64,000 nucleotides of DNA from Fidelibacterota bacterium UBA7301 (GCA_002471845.1 DKQT01000018.1:1-64000); one strand, 5' to 3'. Positions 1 to 8,411 are shown, counted from the first letter of the stretch. Made by a program: numbers and translations. The notes: a model not told the origin generated them from the letters alone.

Positions 1-25
1 TGTGGTCACTGAGATTGTAGAATAA
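1..25 (+). CDS. tuf: Elongation factor Tu, last codons only (cut by left edge)
   Basis: Bases 2-25 read VVTEIVE followed by TAA, which matches the usual carboxy end of bacterial EF-Tu (GAGVVTxIxE type). The gene order tuf then rpsJ is standard for the str/S10 junction, and rpsJ starts 13 bases later. Only seven residues are visible, so the call depends on context as much as on sequence. Confidence 0.7.
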
Positions 26-38
26 TTAAGGAAAGACC

Positions 39-347
39 GTGGCTAAACAAACCATCCGCATCAGTTTAAAAGCATATGATCATTCTTTGATCGATAAGTC
101 TACTGAAAAGATCGTCAAAACGGCAAAATCCACCGGTGCTATTATTTCTGGTCCGATTCCATTGCCAACCAAAAGGACGATTTATACCGTTTTGCGCTCT
201 CCATTTGTTGATAAAAAATCCCGTGAACAGTTTCAGACAAAGATCCATAAGCGATTAATTGACATATTAAACTCAACACCTAAAACGGTAGAAGCATTGA
301 TGAAACTCGATCTTCCTGCCGGCGTGGATATTGAAATCAAGGTTTAA
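39..347 (+). CDS. rpsJ: 30S ribosomal protein S10
   Basis: This 102-residue protein has the full S10 length and core (IRISLKAYDH near the start, GPIPLPTKR in the middle, ending in GVDIEIKV). S10 sits in the head of the 30S subunit and also partners NusB in antitermination. The start is GTG at 39, preceded by an AAGGA-type ribosome binding site at 28-32. It is the first complete gene of a long plus-strand ribosomal operon and lies two bases ahead of rplC. Confidence 0.97.
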   Translation: MAKQTIRISLKAYDHSLIDKSTEKIVKTAKSTGAIISGPIPLPTKRTIYTVLRSPFVDKKSREQFQTKIHKRLIDILNSTPKTVEALMKLDLPAGVDIEIKV

Positions 348-349
348 TT

Positions 350-967
350 ATGCGTGGTTTGATTGGTAAAAAAATTGGTATGACCCAGATTTACAGTGAA
401 GGGGGACAAGCAATTCCTGTTACTGTCGTTGAAGCTGGGCCATGTGTTGTTACCCAAGTCAAAACACAGGTCATAGATGGATACAATGCTGTGCAGGTCG
501 GTTATGGAGAACGCAAAGGGAAGCATTCAAACAAAGCATTGGATGGTCACTTTCAAAAAGCAGGAACAAATGCCAAAAGATTTTTAGCGGAATTTGTACC
601 GGTTCCCGATTACGATTATAAGACCGGGCAGCAGTTCGGTGCTTCTTTATTTAAGGAAGGGGAATATGTAGACGTAGCCGGGACAACAAAAGGCCGGGGA
701 TTCTCCGGGGTGATGAAGCGTCACGGTTTTAGTGGCGGGCCAAAAACACACGGCCAAAGAGAGCATCCGAGATCAGCAGGATCCATCGGTCAGGCGTCAG
801 ATCCATCCCGTGTTTTTAAAGGAATGAAAATGGCTGGGCAATACGGTAATAAAAGAATGACTGTTCGCAATCTTGAAGTTGTTTCCGTGGATATGGAAAA
901 AAACCAAATTTTGTTAAAAGGCGCTGTTCCAGGAGCCAAAAACGGAATTATTTACATTACGAAATAA
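350..967 (+). CDS. rplC: 50S ribosomal protein L3
   Basis: The protein has 205 residues, the normal length. It opens with MRGLIGKKIGMTQIY and contains the conserved central loop (GRGFSGVMKRHGF, then HGQREHPRSAGSIG) that reaches towards the peptidyl-transferase centre. L3 nucleates early 50S assembly. The ATG lies just after the rpsJ stop and the gene ends one base before rplD, so translation is probably coupled. Nothing is unusual about it. Confidence 0.97.
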   Translation: MRGLIGKKIGMTQIYSEGGQAIPVTVVEAGPCVVTQVKTQVIDGYNAVQVGYGERKGKHSNKALDGHFQKAGTNAKRFLAEFVPVPDYDYKTGQQFGASLFKEGEYVDVAGTTKGRGFSGVMKRHGFSGGPKTHGQREHPRSAGSIGQASDPSRVFKGMKMAGQYGNKRMTVRNLEVVSVDMEKNQILLKGAVPGAKNGIIYITK

Positions 968-968
968 A

Positions 969-1601
969 ATGAAGATAGATGTTGTAAAACAGGATGGTAG
1001 TAAAGGAACGGCCGTGACGGTTGATGAATCTGTATTTGGCATCAAACCAAACGAAAGTGTAGTTCACCAAGCTGTGACAGCTGAATTGGCCAATAGTCGT
1101 CAGGGGACCCATGCCACAAAAAACCGATCAGCTGTAAGAGGCGGCGGTAAAAAACCCTGGAAACAAAAAGGCCGTGGTGTGGCCCGTGCTGGTTCAATCC
1201 GTTCTCCAATTTGGAAAGGCGGCGGTACCGTTTTCGGTCCTGAACCCCATGGATATGAAACTCGGATGCCGAAAAAAATGCGACGTCTTGCTCGCCGTTC
1301 AGTTTTGTCCTCTCGTGCCAGTACCGGTAATTTGATTGTTGTGGAAGAAATTTCCGTTTCTGAACCAAAGACAAAAGAATTTATCCAAGTACTCAATACC
1401 TTGAATTTGGAAGGGAAGAAAGTAACTATCCTGGTTGCTGCCTATGATGATAAAGTATTTTTTGCTGCCCGTAACATTCCAAATATATATGTTGTTGAAG
1501 CAACATCTGCCAGTACCTATGATTTGCTGGATTGTGAAGTACTGATTGTCGAAAAAGCAGGACTATCATTATTGAATGAACAGTTAATGGTGAAGTCATA
1601 A
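969..1601 (+). CDS. rplD: 50S ribosomal protein L4
   Basis: This 210-residue L4 has the basic exit-tunnel loop (NRSAVRGGGKKPWKQKGRGV followed by ARAGSIRSPIWKGGG) and the conserved GPEPHGYETRMPKK stretch. In enterobacteria L4 also represses the S10 operon. No equivalent leader can be examined here because the region upstream of rpsJ is occupied by tuf. The stop codon overlaps the rplW start by one base (TAATG). Confidence 0.97.
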   Translation: MKIDVVKQDGSKGTAVTVDESVFGIKPNESVVHQAVTAELANSRQGTHATKNRSAVRGGGKKPWKQKGRGVARAGSIRSPIWKGGGTVFGPEPHGYETRMPKKMRRLARRSVLSSRASTGNLIVVEEISVSEPKTKEFIQVLNTLNLEGKKVTILVAAYDDKVFFAARNIPNIYVVEATSASTYDLLDCEVLIVEKAGLSLLNEQLMVKS

Positions 1602-1921
1602 TGTCTTACCAGAAAACTCTAATCCGTCCCTTATTCACTGAAAAAATGAGTCGCCTTGAGGAAGAGGAACGTAAATATGCTTTCCAGGTGATGGAAGGGG
1701 TGAATAAAATTGAAATTAAACGTGCGGTTGAAGAAAAATTTGATGTTGAAGTTGAAAAAATTTCCACCATGAATCGCCTGGGTAAAGAAAAGCAAATGAC
1801 AGTTCGCAGTGGTGGACGTACAATTCGCACGCAGGGCCAGCGTGCCAGCTGGAAAAAAGCTATTGTTACATTAAAAGAAGGTCATGTCATAGATCTTCTC
1901 AGAGGGGATGTAGCTGAATAA
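1601..1921 (+). CDS. rplW: 50S ribosomal protein L23
   Basis: The 106-residue protein has the L23 signature: IRPLFTEKMSRLEEE at the start, then KYAFQVMEGVNKIEIKRAVE and a basic RTQGQRASWKKAIVTLKEG tail. L23 sits at the tunnel exit and docks trigger factor, SRP and SecYEG. Both its start and its stop overlap the neighbouring genes by one base, so it belongs to a translationally coupled chain. Confidence 0.96.
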   Translation: MSYQKTLIRPLFTEKMSRLEEEERKYAFQVMEGVNKIEIKRAVEEKFDVEVEKISTMNRLGKEKQMTVRSGGRTIRTQGQRASWKKAIVTLKEGHVIDLLRGDVAE

Positions 1922-2745
1922 TGGGTGTTAAAAGTATTAAACCTACTAGTCCGGGAAATCGTTTTTCCACCCGTCCGGATTTTGCGGAAATCACGAAGAG
2001 TACACCGGAAAAAAGTTTAACGGCTGCCCTGCGTAAATCAGGCGGACGTAATAATAAAGGACGAATTACAGTCCGTCATCGTGGTGGAGGTCATCGCCGT
2101 CGTTATCGTATTATCGATTTCAAGCGGGAAAAATATGATATTCCAGCAAAAGTTGCATCAATTGAGTATGATCCAAATCGCTCTGCCAACATCGCTTTAT
2201 TGCAATACGTCGATGGTGAAAAACGATATATCCTAGCGCCATTCGGTATAAAAGTTGGAGATGACATTATATCTGGTGAAAATGCACCTTTACGTCTAGG
2301 GAATGCATTGCCGGTAAGCAAAATTGCAACGGGTATGTTCATCCATAATATTGAATTGGAACCGGGCCGCGGTGGACAAATGGTACGCAGTGCCGGGGCT
2401 GCTGCTCAGGTAATGGCGCACGATGGTGGATTTACAACATTGAAACTGCCGTCTGGAGAAATTCGACAGGTACGAAAAAATTGTTATGCTACTGTAGGTG
2501 AAGTGGGTAATAAATCTCACGAACAGGTAATCTCTGGAAAAGCAGGCCGCAGCCGCTGGTTGGGTAAACGCCCCACCGTTCGCGGCGTAGTGATGAATCC
2601 AGTTGATCATCCCCATGGGGGTGGTGAGGGTAAATCATCTGGTGGACGTCATCCTGTAACGCCTTGGGGTAAACCGACTAAAGGTTATAAAACCCGTAAG
2701 AAGAATAAAAAATCAAACGATTTTATTGTGAAGAGGAGAAAGTAG
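1921..2745 (+). CDS. rplB: 50S ribosomal protein L2
   Basis: The 274-residue protein is collinear with L2. It has KSGGRNNKGRITVRHRGGGH near residue 45, the central SH3-like domain, and the diagnostic VMNPVDHPHGGGEGKS loop that touches the peptidyl-transferase centre. The tail is lysine rich. L2 is essential for subunit joining. It begins one base inside the rplW stop and is followed by rpsS after one base. Confidence 0.98.
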   Translation: MGVKSIKPTSPGNRFSTRPDFAEITKSTPEKSLTAALRKSGGRNNKGRITVRHRGGGHRRRYRIIDFKREKYDIPAKVASIEYDPNRSANIALLQYVDGEKRYILAPFGIKVGDDIISGENAPLRLGNALPVSKIATGMFIHNIELEPGRGGQMVRSAGAAAQVMAHDGGFTTLKLPSGEIRQVRKNCYATVGEVGNKSHEQVISGKAGRSRWLGKRPTVRGVVMNPVDHPHGGGEGKSSGGRHPVTPWGKPTKGYKTRKKNKKSNDFIVKRRK

Positions 2746-2746
2746 G

Positions 2747-3016
2747 ATGGCCCGTTCCCTGAAAAAAGGACCCTATGTGGACGCCAAACTCGAAAAGAAA
2801 ATCGAAAAAATGAACCAAAGCGGTAAAAAACAGGTGATTAAAACCTGGTCACGCCGCTCAATGATAACACCCGATTTTGTTGGCCATACTTTTGCCGTTC
2901 ATAATGGTAACAAATTTATTCCTATTTTTGTATATGAAAATATGGTTGGCCATAAACTGGGTGAATTTGCCCCTACAAGAACATTCAGACTGCATTCTGG
3001 TGACCGGAAGAATTAA
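2747..3016 (+). CDS. rpsS: 30S ribosomal protein S19
   Basis: The protein has 89 residues. It starts MARSLKKGPYVDAKL and contains WSRRSMITPDFVGHTFAVHN and GHKLGEFAPTRTFR, all characteristic of S19, which pairs with S13 in the 30S head. The spacing of one base after rplB and two bases before rplV is operon-like. The upstream AGGAG overlaps the rplB end. Confidence 0.97.
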   Translation: MARSLKKGPYVDAKLEKKIEKMNQSGKKQVIKTWSRRSMITPDFVGHTFAVHNGNKFIPIFVYENMVGHKLGEFAPTRTFRLHSGDRKN

Positions 3017-3018
3017 TT

Positions 3019-3366
3019 ATGGAAGCTAAAGCAATTACCCGTCATATCCGCCAGTCTCCACGGAAAATTCGTGTGGTATTGGATGAAGTTCGTGGTTGTG
3101 AGGTGGAAGAAGCGTTGAATTTTCTTCACTTTTCCAAAGCCAAAGCGGCTGCCCAGATTGAAAAAACTGTTCGCTCCGCCGTAGCAAATTTGATGAACAA
3201 TGCCGGTGAGGTAGATATTAAACCGGAAGAATTACGCATTAAAAAATGTTATGCCGATGGTGGTCCGCACATGAAACGATTTCGTGCGGCTTCTATGGGA
3301 CGAATTTCAAGATTAAATAAACCAACGGCGCATCTGACTGTCGTTGTGTCTGACGAAAAGAATTAA
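3019..3366 (+). CDS. rplV: 50S ribosomal protein L22
   Basis: The protein has 115 residues. It has the L22 opening (ITRHIRQSPRKIRVVLDEVR) and the C-terminal hairpin GGPHMKRFRAASMGRISRLN, which lines the exit tunnel and is the usual site of macrolide-related changes. The hairpin looks intact. Its stop codon overlaps the strong ribosome binding site of rpsC. Confidence 0.97.
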   Translation: MEAKAITRHIRQSPRKIRVVLDEVRGCEVEEALNFLHFSKAKAAAQIEKTVRSAVANLMNNAGEVDIKPEELRIKKCYADGGPHMKRFRAASMGRISRLNKPTAHLTVVVSDEKN

Positions 3367-3371
3367 GGAGG
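3365..3371 (+). promoter_or_regulatory. Ribosome binding site that fixes the rpsC start
   Basis: AAGGAGG lies five bases upstream of TTG at 3377 and overlaps the rplV stop. It identifies the TTG as the rpsC start. The in-frame GTG at 3344 would add eleven residues inside rplV that do not match S3. Confidence 0.8.
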
Positions 3372-3376
3372 ACCGA

Positions 3377-4003
3377 TTGGGTCAAAAAACACATCCTGTA
3401 GGTTTTAGGCTGCAAGTCAAAAAAGACTGGCGTTCCACATGGTTTGCCGGTGATTCATTTGCGCCCAGTCTGGAAGAAGATGTTAGAATCCGTAAATATT
3501 TGAATGCACGTCTGCCCAATGCAGGTATTGCTCGTGTTGAGATCAGTCGCACATCCAAAACTGTAACAGTTACTATTCATACTGCACGTCCCGGTATTGT
3601 GATCGGAAAAGGCGGTGAAGAAGTCAACCGTTTGAAAAATGAAATCAAACAATTGACCGAAAAAAATGTGCAGATCAATATTTCTGAAGTGAAGCGTCCT
3701 GAATTAGATGCTGCCCTAGTTGGATCCAATATCGCCCACCAGCTGAAGAAAAAAGTTTCATACCGCCGGGTAGTCAATAAAGTGATCCAATCCACCATGC
3801 GGATGGGTGCCGATGGAATTCGTATCAATGTTGCCGGCCGTTTGGGCGGCGCTGAAATTGCGCGGAGTGAAAAATTTGCACAGGGCCGTGTACCTCTGCA
3901 TACCCTCCGGGCCGATATTGATTATGCCCTAACTGAATCCCATACACAATACGGCATTATCGGGATTAAAGTTTGGATTTGCAATGGTGAGTCGTCCAGG
4001 TAA
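3377..4003 (+). CDS. rpsC: 30S ribosomal protein S3
   Basis: S3 is 208 residues when read from TTG 3377. It begins with the family-typical GQKTHPVGFRL, carries the KH-domain loop (GIVIGKGGEEVNRLK) and has the C-terminal GRLGGAEIARSE stretch at the mRNA entry site. The frame stays open back to 3344, but those extra residues lie inside rplV and resemble no S3 sequence. The AAGGAGG box supports the shorter form. The gene ends six bases before rplP. Confidence 0.96.
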   Translation: MGQKTHPVGFRLQVKKDWRSTWFAGDSFAPSLEEDVRIRKYLNARLPNAGIARVEISRTSKTVTVTIHTARPGIVIGKGGEEVNRLKNEIKQLTEKNVQINISEVKRPELDAALVGSNIAHQLKKKVSYRRVVNKVIQSTMRMGADGIRINVAGRLGGAEIARSEKFAQGRVPLHTLRADIDYALTESHTQYGIIGIKVWICNGESSR

Positions 4004-4009
4004 TTATTC

Positions 4010-4423
4010 ATGTTAGAACCAAAAAAAATCAAATTTCGCCGGCACCACCGAGGTAATCGAAAAGGGATGGCTAAAGGTGGCGATTATGTGGCCTTTGGCA
4101 GCTACGGTTTAAAAGCCATTGAGGCGGGCTGGATTACCAGTCGTCAGATTGAGGCTTGCCGTGTTTCAATCACTCGTGTGGTTCGAAAAATTGGTAAAAT
4201 GTGGATTCGCATTTTTCCAGATAAACCTATTACCAAAAAACCGGCTGAAACCCGGATGGGTAAAGGTAAAGGATCTCCGGAATATTGGGTAGCTGTCGTT
4301 AAACCGGGACGGATTTTATTTGAGGTAGAAGGTGTGGATCGTGCCGGTGCGGAAGAAGCATTTCACAACGCTGCCCATAAATTGCCGATTAAAACAAAAA
4401 TTGTTGGTCGTAGAGAAATCTGA
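4010..4423 (+). CDS. rplP: 50S ribosomal protein L16
   Basis: The 137-residue protein has the L16 landmarks: KIKFRRHHRGNRKGMAKGG at the start, RKIGKMWIRIFPDKP and MGKGKGSPEYWVAVVKPGR. L16 helps shape the A-site and the 5S rRNA region. The stop overlaps the rpmC start (TGATG), again suggesting coupled translation. Confidence 0.97.
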   Translation: MLEPKKIKFRRHHRGNRKGMAKGGDYVAFGSYGLKAIEAGWITSRQIEACRVSITRVVRKIGKMWIRIFPDKPITKKPAETRMGKGKGSPEYWVAVVKPGRILFEVEGVDRAGAEEAFHNAAHKLPIKTKIVGRREI

Positions 4424-4638
4424 TGAAAAGACAAGAATTAAACGATTTAACTCCTGCAGATATAGATATCAAACTGCATGATAACCAGGAAGCACTGCAG
4501 AATTTGCGATTCCAAAAAGCATTGCAGCAGTTAGAAGACCCTATTCGGATTAATCATTTGAAAAAGGAAATTGCTCAGTTGAAGACGATTAAAAAAGAAT
4601 TTGACCTTGGCATACGCGGTGGAAAGGATGCAGAATAA
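4423..4638 (+). CDS. rpmC: 50S ribosomal protein L29
   Basis: This 71-residue, helix-rich protein has the L29 pattern: ELNDLTPADI, then NLRFQKALQQLEDPIRI and KKEIAQLKT. The family is usually 60-70 residues. L29 lies beside L23 at the tunnel exit. The carboxy end carries a few additional charged residues. The position between rplP and rpsQ is canonical. Confidence 0.95.
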   Translation: MKRQELNDLTPADIDIKLHDNQEALQNLRFQKALQQLEDPIRINHLKKEIAQLKTIKKEFDLGIRGGKDAE

Positions 4639-4640
4639 TC

Positions 4641-4904
4641 ATGGCTCAGAGAAAAAGACAGACCATGGTGGGGGAAGTTGTCAGTGATAAAATGGAAAAG
4701 ACCGTTGTCGTCCAGGTAACACGCAAGATTCCGCATCCAGTGTACAAAAAATTTGTAAAAAGATTCAAGAAATTTAACGCGCACGTTGAATCGGTTGACC
4801 CTAAAATAGGTGATATTGTGAAAATCAGTGCTTTGCGTCCCATGAGTAAAACGAAACGCTGGCGTGTCAGTGAAATTATTCGTGAATCGGTAAAAATTGG
4901 ATAA
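4641..4904 (+). CDS. rpsQ: 30S ribosomal protein S17
   Basis: The 87-residue protein contains VVSDKMEKTVVVQVTRK, HPVYKKFVKRFKKFNAHVE and the S17 signature region GDIVKISALRPMSKTKRWRV. S17 is a primary 16S rRNA binding protein with an OB fold. The start is ATG two bases after rpmC, and rplN begins five bases downstream. Confidence 0.96.
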   Translation: MAQRKRQTMVGEVVSDKMEKTVVVQVTRKIPHPVYKKFVKRFKKFNAHVESVDPKIGDIVKISALRPMSKTKRWRVSEIIRESVKIG

Positions 4905-4909
4905 CTGTA

Positions 4910-5278
4910 ATGATTCAACAGGAAACAAGACTCAAAGTAGCAGACAACTCGGGGGCCCGAGAAGTATTATGCTTCAAAGTATTAGGCGGCAGTCGTCGCC
5001 GCTATGCAACCGTCGGAGATATTATTGTGGTGACGGTAAAACAAGCCATCCCGGGCGGTATGGTGAAAAAGGGACAGGTTACTCGCGCTGTTGTCGTCAG
5101 GACGACCAAAGAAGTACGTCGCACAGATGGATCATATATTCGCTTTGATGATAATGCGGCAGTATTACTCACCTCGGCGGGTGAGCCCCGTGGTACCCGT
5201 GTTTTGGGACCGGTTGCCCGCGAACTGCGGGAAAGCGGTTATATGAAAATTGTATCCATGGCGCCGGAGGTTTTATAA
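4910..5278 (+). CDS. rplN: 50S ribosomal protein L14
   Basis: The protein has exactly the usual 122 residues. It starts MIQQETRLKVADNSGAR and includes the signature GDIIVVTVKQAIPGG and RTTKEVRRTDGSYIRFD. L14 forms an intersubunit bridge with 16S rRNA and is the RsfS target. Its stop overlaps the rplX start (TAATG). An alternative frame over the same bases is a shadow and was not annotated. Confidence 0.98.
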   Translation: MIQQETRLKVADNSGAREVLCFKVLGGSRRRYATVGDIIVVTVKQAIPGGMVKKGQVTRAVVVRTTKEVRRTDGSYIRFDDNAAVLLTSAGEPRGTRVLGPVARELRESGYMKIVSMAPEVL

Positions 5279-5583
5279 TGAAAATTAAAAAAGGCATGAC
5301 GGTAAAAGTCATCAGCGGAAACCACCGTGGATCAGAAGGGAAAGTCCTTCACGTTTTTCCAAATAAAGAACGGGTTATTGTTGAAGGTATCAACTTTATT
5401 AAACGCCATACTAGACCTTCCCAAGAAAATCCTCAAGGTGGAATCATTGAAAGAGAAGGCGCATTACATATTTCTAATGTTATGGTTATTCACGGTGGGG
5501 GCACTACGCGGATTGGATATAAAAAATTAGATGATGGTTCAAAAGTACGTATTGCAGTAAAAACCGGTGAAGAGATTGGTTAA
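5278..5583 (+). CDS. rplX: 50S ribosomal protein L24
   Basis: The protein has 101 residues with an N-terminal KOW motif (KKGMTVKVISGNHRGSEGKV) followed by VEGINFIKRHTRPSQENPQG, the L24 consensus. L24 is an assembly initiator that binds the 5' end of 23S rRNA. The ATG overlaps the rplN stop, and five bases separate it from rplE. Confidence 0.97.
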   Translation: MKIKKGMTVKVISGNHRGSEGKVLHVFPNKERVIVEGINFIKRHTRPSQENPQGGIIEREGALHISNVMVIHGGGTTRIGYKKLDDGSKVRIAVKTGEEIG

Positions 5584-5588
5584 TACTG

Positions 5589-6191
5589 ATGGCTGATAAG
5601 AATAACACACAACACATCCCTACCCTTCGAAAGCGGTATAAGGAAAAAGTCATACCTGGCATGATGGAGCGTTTCACCTACGGTAATATTATGGAAGTTC
5701 CACATATTTCTAAAATTTCGGTCAATATGGGTATCGGTGATGCTAAGGATAATCCTAAAAAATTGGAAAGTGCGATTGAAGAGTTGACTGCAATTTCATC
5801 ACAGAAACCTGTTGTAACGAAATCCCGGAAAGATATTTCTAATTTTAAAATTAGAAAAGGGTTTCCGGTGGGATGTAAAGTTACCCTGCGCGGGAACCGC
5901 ATGTATGATTTTATGGAAAGGCTGATCAGCATCGCCCTTCCGCGGACCCGCGACTTTCGGGGACTTTCATTTAAATCTTTTGATGAAAAAGGGAATTATT
6001 CACTCGGGGTTAAAGAACAGATTATTTTCACCGAGATTGATTATGATAAAATTGATAGTATCCGTGGAATGGATATATCTTTTATAACAACGGCGAAGAC
6101 GAATGATGAAGCGTATTGGCTGTTGAAATTGATTGGCCTTCCTTTGCGGAATAAGCCAGTGAAACAAGAAGAAGTTGTAGAGGCAGCCTAA
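5589..6191 (+). CDS. rplE: 50S ribosomal protein L5
   Basis: L5 binds 5S rRNA and contacts the P-site tRNA. The 200-residue product contains VPHISKISVNMGIGDA, KPVVTKSRKDISNFKIRKG and RGMDISFITTAKTNDEA, all L5 landmarks. The family usually has about 180 residues. The extra length is a short polar N-terminal extension and a KQEEVVEAA tail. The stop overlaps the rpsN start. Confidence 0.97.
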   Translation: MADKNNTQHIPTLRKRYKEKVIPGMMERFTYGNIMEVPHISKISVNMGIGDAKDNPKKLESAIEELTAISSQKPVVTKSRKDISNFKIRKGFPVGCKVTLRGNRMYDFMERLISIALPRTRDFRGLSFKSFDEKGNYSLGVKEQIIFTEIDYDKIDSIRGMDISFITTAKTNDEAYWLLKLIGLPLRNKPVKQEEVVEAA

Positions 6192-6376
6192 TGGCTAGAA
6201 AATCACTGATTGTAAAGGCAAAAAGAAAACCAAAATTCAGTACCAGGGGATACAACCGCTGTTTTAACTGTGGTCGTCCCGACGGATTTATGAGAAAATT
6301 TGGTCTTTGCCGTATTTGTTTTAGAGAGATGGCACTGAAGGGTGAGATTCCCGGAGTCACAAAGGCAAGCTGGTAG
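6191..6376 (+). CDS. rpsN: 30S ribosomal protein S14, zinc-binding type
   Basis: The 61-residue product is the short S14 form with two CxxC pairs (CFNCGRPDGFMRKFGLCRIC), which bind one zinc ion. The longer zinc-free form (about 100 residues) is absent here. S14 sits in the 30S head next to S3 and S10. The gene lies between rplE and rpsH as expected. Confidence 0.97.
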   Translation: MARKSLIVKAKRKPKFSTRGYNRCFNCGRPDGFMRKFGLCRICFREMALKGEIPGVTKASW

Positions 6377-6388
6377 GGGGTATAAATT

Positions 6389-6787
6389 ATGGCTATGACA
6401 GACCCAATTGCTGATATGCTCACCCGCATCCGGAATGCGATGGCTGTGGATAAACGATTTGTTGATATTCCTACATCCAACCTGAAAAAGCGTATTGCTT
6501 TTGTTTTGAAGGAAGAAAAGTATATCGAAGAATTCATGTTCATCAATGACGGGATAAAATCATTTGTCCGTGTTTTCCTAAAATATGATCATCACGGCAG
6601 AAGGGTAATCACAGGAATCGAACGGGTTTCTAAACCGGGACGCCGTGTCTATGTTGGACAAAATGAGATTCCCAGGGTTTTAGATGGACTGGGTATTTCC
6701 ATTTTATCCACTTCCAAAGGTGTGATATCCAATAAAGCAGCCAAACGTATGGGTGTTGGTGGTGAAATACTATGCAATGTGTGGTAA
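6389..6787 (+). CDS. rpsH: 30S ribosomal protein S8
   Basis: The 132-residue protein opens with MTDPIADMLTRIRNAM and ends with the strongly conserved STSKGVISNKAAKRMGVGGE and a final CNVW. S8 organises the central domain of 16S rRNA and in enterobacteria represses the spc operon. The start could be ATG 6389 or the second ATG at 6395. A GGGGGT stretch just upstream serves as a weak binding site. Confidence 0.96.
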   Translation: MAMTDPIADMLTRIRNAMAVDKRFVDIPTSNLKKRIAFVLKEEKYIEEFMFINDGIKSFVRVFLKYDHHGRRVITGIERVSKPGRRVYVGQNEIPRVLDGLGISILSTSKGVISNKAAKRMGVGGEILCNVW

Positions 6788-6793
6788 TGATTT

Positions 6794-7336
6794 ATGTCAA
6801 GAATTGGTAAACAAATAATCGAAGTTCCACAAGGTGTCACTGTTTCGGTGAACTCAGGTGCCGTTGCTTTAAAGGGACCGAAAGGAACGATGGCAATTCC
6901 ATATCATGGTGATATGGAGGTCAAGCATGATAACGACAAGATTTCTGTTAATCGTCCCTCTGACTCACGGATTCATCGTTCGCTACATGGCACAACCCGC
7001 CAGTTGATTGCCAATGGAGTGCGGGGTGTTTCAGAAGGTTTTTCAAGGGAATTAGAAATTAGAGGTGTGGGTTTCCAGGCCAACATGCAGAAGAAATATC
7101 TTGTCCTGCAGCTTGGATTTTCCCATGATATTTATTTTGAACCACCAGAAGGAATTGAAATCAAAGCTAACAGGACGGAAGTGACTGTTTCTGGAATAAA
7201 TAAACAGTTGGTCGGTGAAGTAGCGGCGAAGATTCGTTCATTCCGTAAGCCCGAACCCTATAAAGGGAAGGGTGTTCGTTACAAAAATGAATATGTGCGT
7301 TCTAAACAAGGTAAAACAGTTGGTGAGGGTGGTTAA
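6794..7336 (+). CDS. rplF: 50S ribosomal protein L6
   Basis: The 180-residue protein begins MSRIGKQIIEVPQGVTV, includes LKGPKGTM and LEIRGVGFQANMQKK, and ends with the signature region RKPEPYKGKGVRYKNEYVR. L6 lies near the factor-binding site. The stop codon overlaps the rplR start. Confidence 0.97.
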   Translation: MSRIGKQIIEVPQGVTVSVNSGAVALKGPKGTMAIPYHGDMEVKHDNDKISVNRPSDSRIHRSLHGTTRQLIANGVRGVSEGFSRELEIRGVGFQANMQKKYLVLQLGFSHDIYFEPPEGIEIKANRTEVTVSGINKQLVGEVAAKIRSFRKPEPYKGKGVRYKNEYVRSKQGKTVGEGG

Positions 7337-7707
7337 TGAAAAAATTATCTACAACAGAAATTCGTAATCAGCGCAGGCGTAATCGCAGTAAACGTGATAA
7401 TTACGGCCATCCTGAAAGACCACGCCTGGTTGTATATCGATCAAATAAACATATTCGCGCCCAAGTAGTGGATGACCTAAACGGCGCCACCTTGGCTTCT
7501 GCTTCATCCTTGGATAAAAATTTGGTAAAAGAAGCAGCCAAAGCAAAGTCAAAAATTGATGTTGGAAAATTAATTGGTACTGCTGTGGCTAAAAATGCAC
7601 TGAAAAATAAAGTTGGCAAAGTTGTATTTGATCGCAATGGTTACCCTTACCATGGTCGAGTAAAGGCAGTCGCTGATGCTGCTAGAGAAGCCGGCCTGGA
7701 ATTCTAA
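7336..7707 (+). CDS. rplR: 50S ribosomal protein L18
   Basis: The 123-residue protein has the L18 core (HPERPRLVVYRSNKHIRAQVV, here given as overlapping parts RPRLVVYRSNKHIRAQVV and LASASSLDKN) and ends FDRNGYPYHGRVKAVADAAR. It binds 5S rRNA together with L5. Fifteen bases separate it from rpsE. Confidence 0.96.
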   Translation: MKKLSTTEIRNQRRRNRSKRDNYGHPERPRLVVYRSNKHIRAQVVDDLNGATLASASSLDKNLVKEAAKAKSKIDVGKLIGTAVAKNALKNKVGKVVFDRNGYPYHGRVKAVADAAREAGLEF

Positions 7708-7722
7708 GGAATAGAAAGAATT

Positions 7723-8220
7723 ATGATTAATCCCGCAGAATTAGATCTGAAAGAAGAAGCGGTAGTACGGGTCACCCGCGTAGCCAAAGTGACTTCGAGA
7801 GGAAAGAATTTCCGTTTTGGCGCCCTAGTTGTTGTGGGTGACGGTAAAGGTCATATCGGCATCGGCCAGGGAAAAGCTGGTGAAGTGATGACCGCCATAA
7901 ACAAAGCTAAAGAAAATGCGAAACAAAGTATTGTGAAAATTCCTTTGATCAATGGCACGATTCCTCACAAGATTATTTCACGTTATGGTGCCAGTAAGGT
8001 GATGCTGAAACCAGCTGCGCCAGGTACAGGAATTATTGCAGGTGCTGCTGTTCGCGCTGTTATGGAACAGGCCGGTGTGAACAATATTTTGACCAAAAGA
8101 TTTGGGTCAAACAATCCTTTGAATGTGACTAAAGCGACTATGCGTGCTTTGACCGAATTACAGGATGCGGTAAGTGTGGCCGGTAAACGCGGGATTACAA
8201 TTAAGGAAGTTTTTAGTTAA
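7723..8220 (+). CDS. rpsE: 30S ribosomal protein S5
   Basis: The 165-residue protein has the N-terminal double-stranded-RNA-binding-like domain (VTSRGKNFRFGALVVVGDGK, then GHIGIGQGKAGEV) and the C-terminal AAPGTGIIAGAAVRAVMEQA and GSNNPLNVTKAT segments. S5 is involved in decoding fidelity and mRNA unwinding. No unusual insertions are visible. Confidence 0.97.
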   Translation: MINPAELDLKEEAVVRVTRVAKVTSRGKNFRFGALVVVGDGKGHIGIGQGKAGEVMTAINKAKENAKQSIVKIPLINGTIPHKIISRYGASKVMLKPAAPGTGIIAGAAVRAVMEQAGVNNILTKRFGSNNPLNVTKATMRALTELQDAVSVAGKRGITIKEVFS

Positions 8221-8222
8221 TT

Positions 8223-8411
8223 ATGGCCAAAGTAAAAACTTTAAAGATCACCCAGATTAAAAGTCCTATCGGGTATAAGCAAAAAGCGAAGGCCACTTTG
8301 AAGGCTTTGGGTTTGCGAAAAATGCACCAGACTGTAGAACAGGCTGATTCTCCTGTTGTTCGTGGTATGATCAACCGTGTGGATTATTTGGTGAAGGTTG
8401 AGGAAAATTAA
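8223..8411 (+). CDS. rpmD: 50S ribosomal protein L30
   Basis: The 62-residue protein has the L30 pattern: LKITQIKSPIGYKQKAKATL, GLRKMHQTVEQADSPVVRGM and a final DYLVKVEEN. It is small, as expected, and lies in its canonical place between rpsE and rplO. Its stop overlaps the rplO start by one base. Confidence 0.95.
   Translation: MAKVKTLKITQIKSPIGYKQKAKATLKALGLRKMHQTVEQADSPVVRGMINRVDYLVKVEEN

Noticed and set aside
4897..5148. 83-residue plus-strand frame inside rplN
   Set aside because: It overlaps rplN in another frame and has low-complexity, non-conserved composition.
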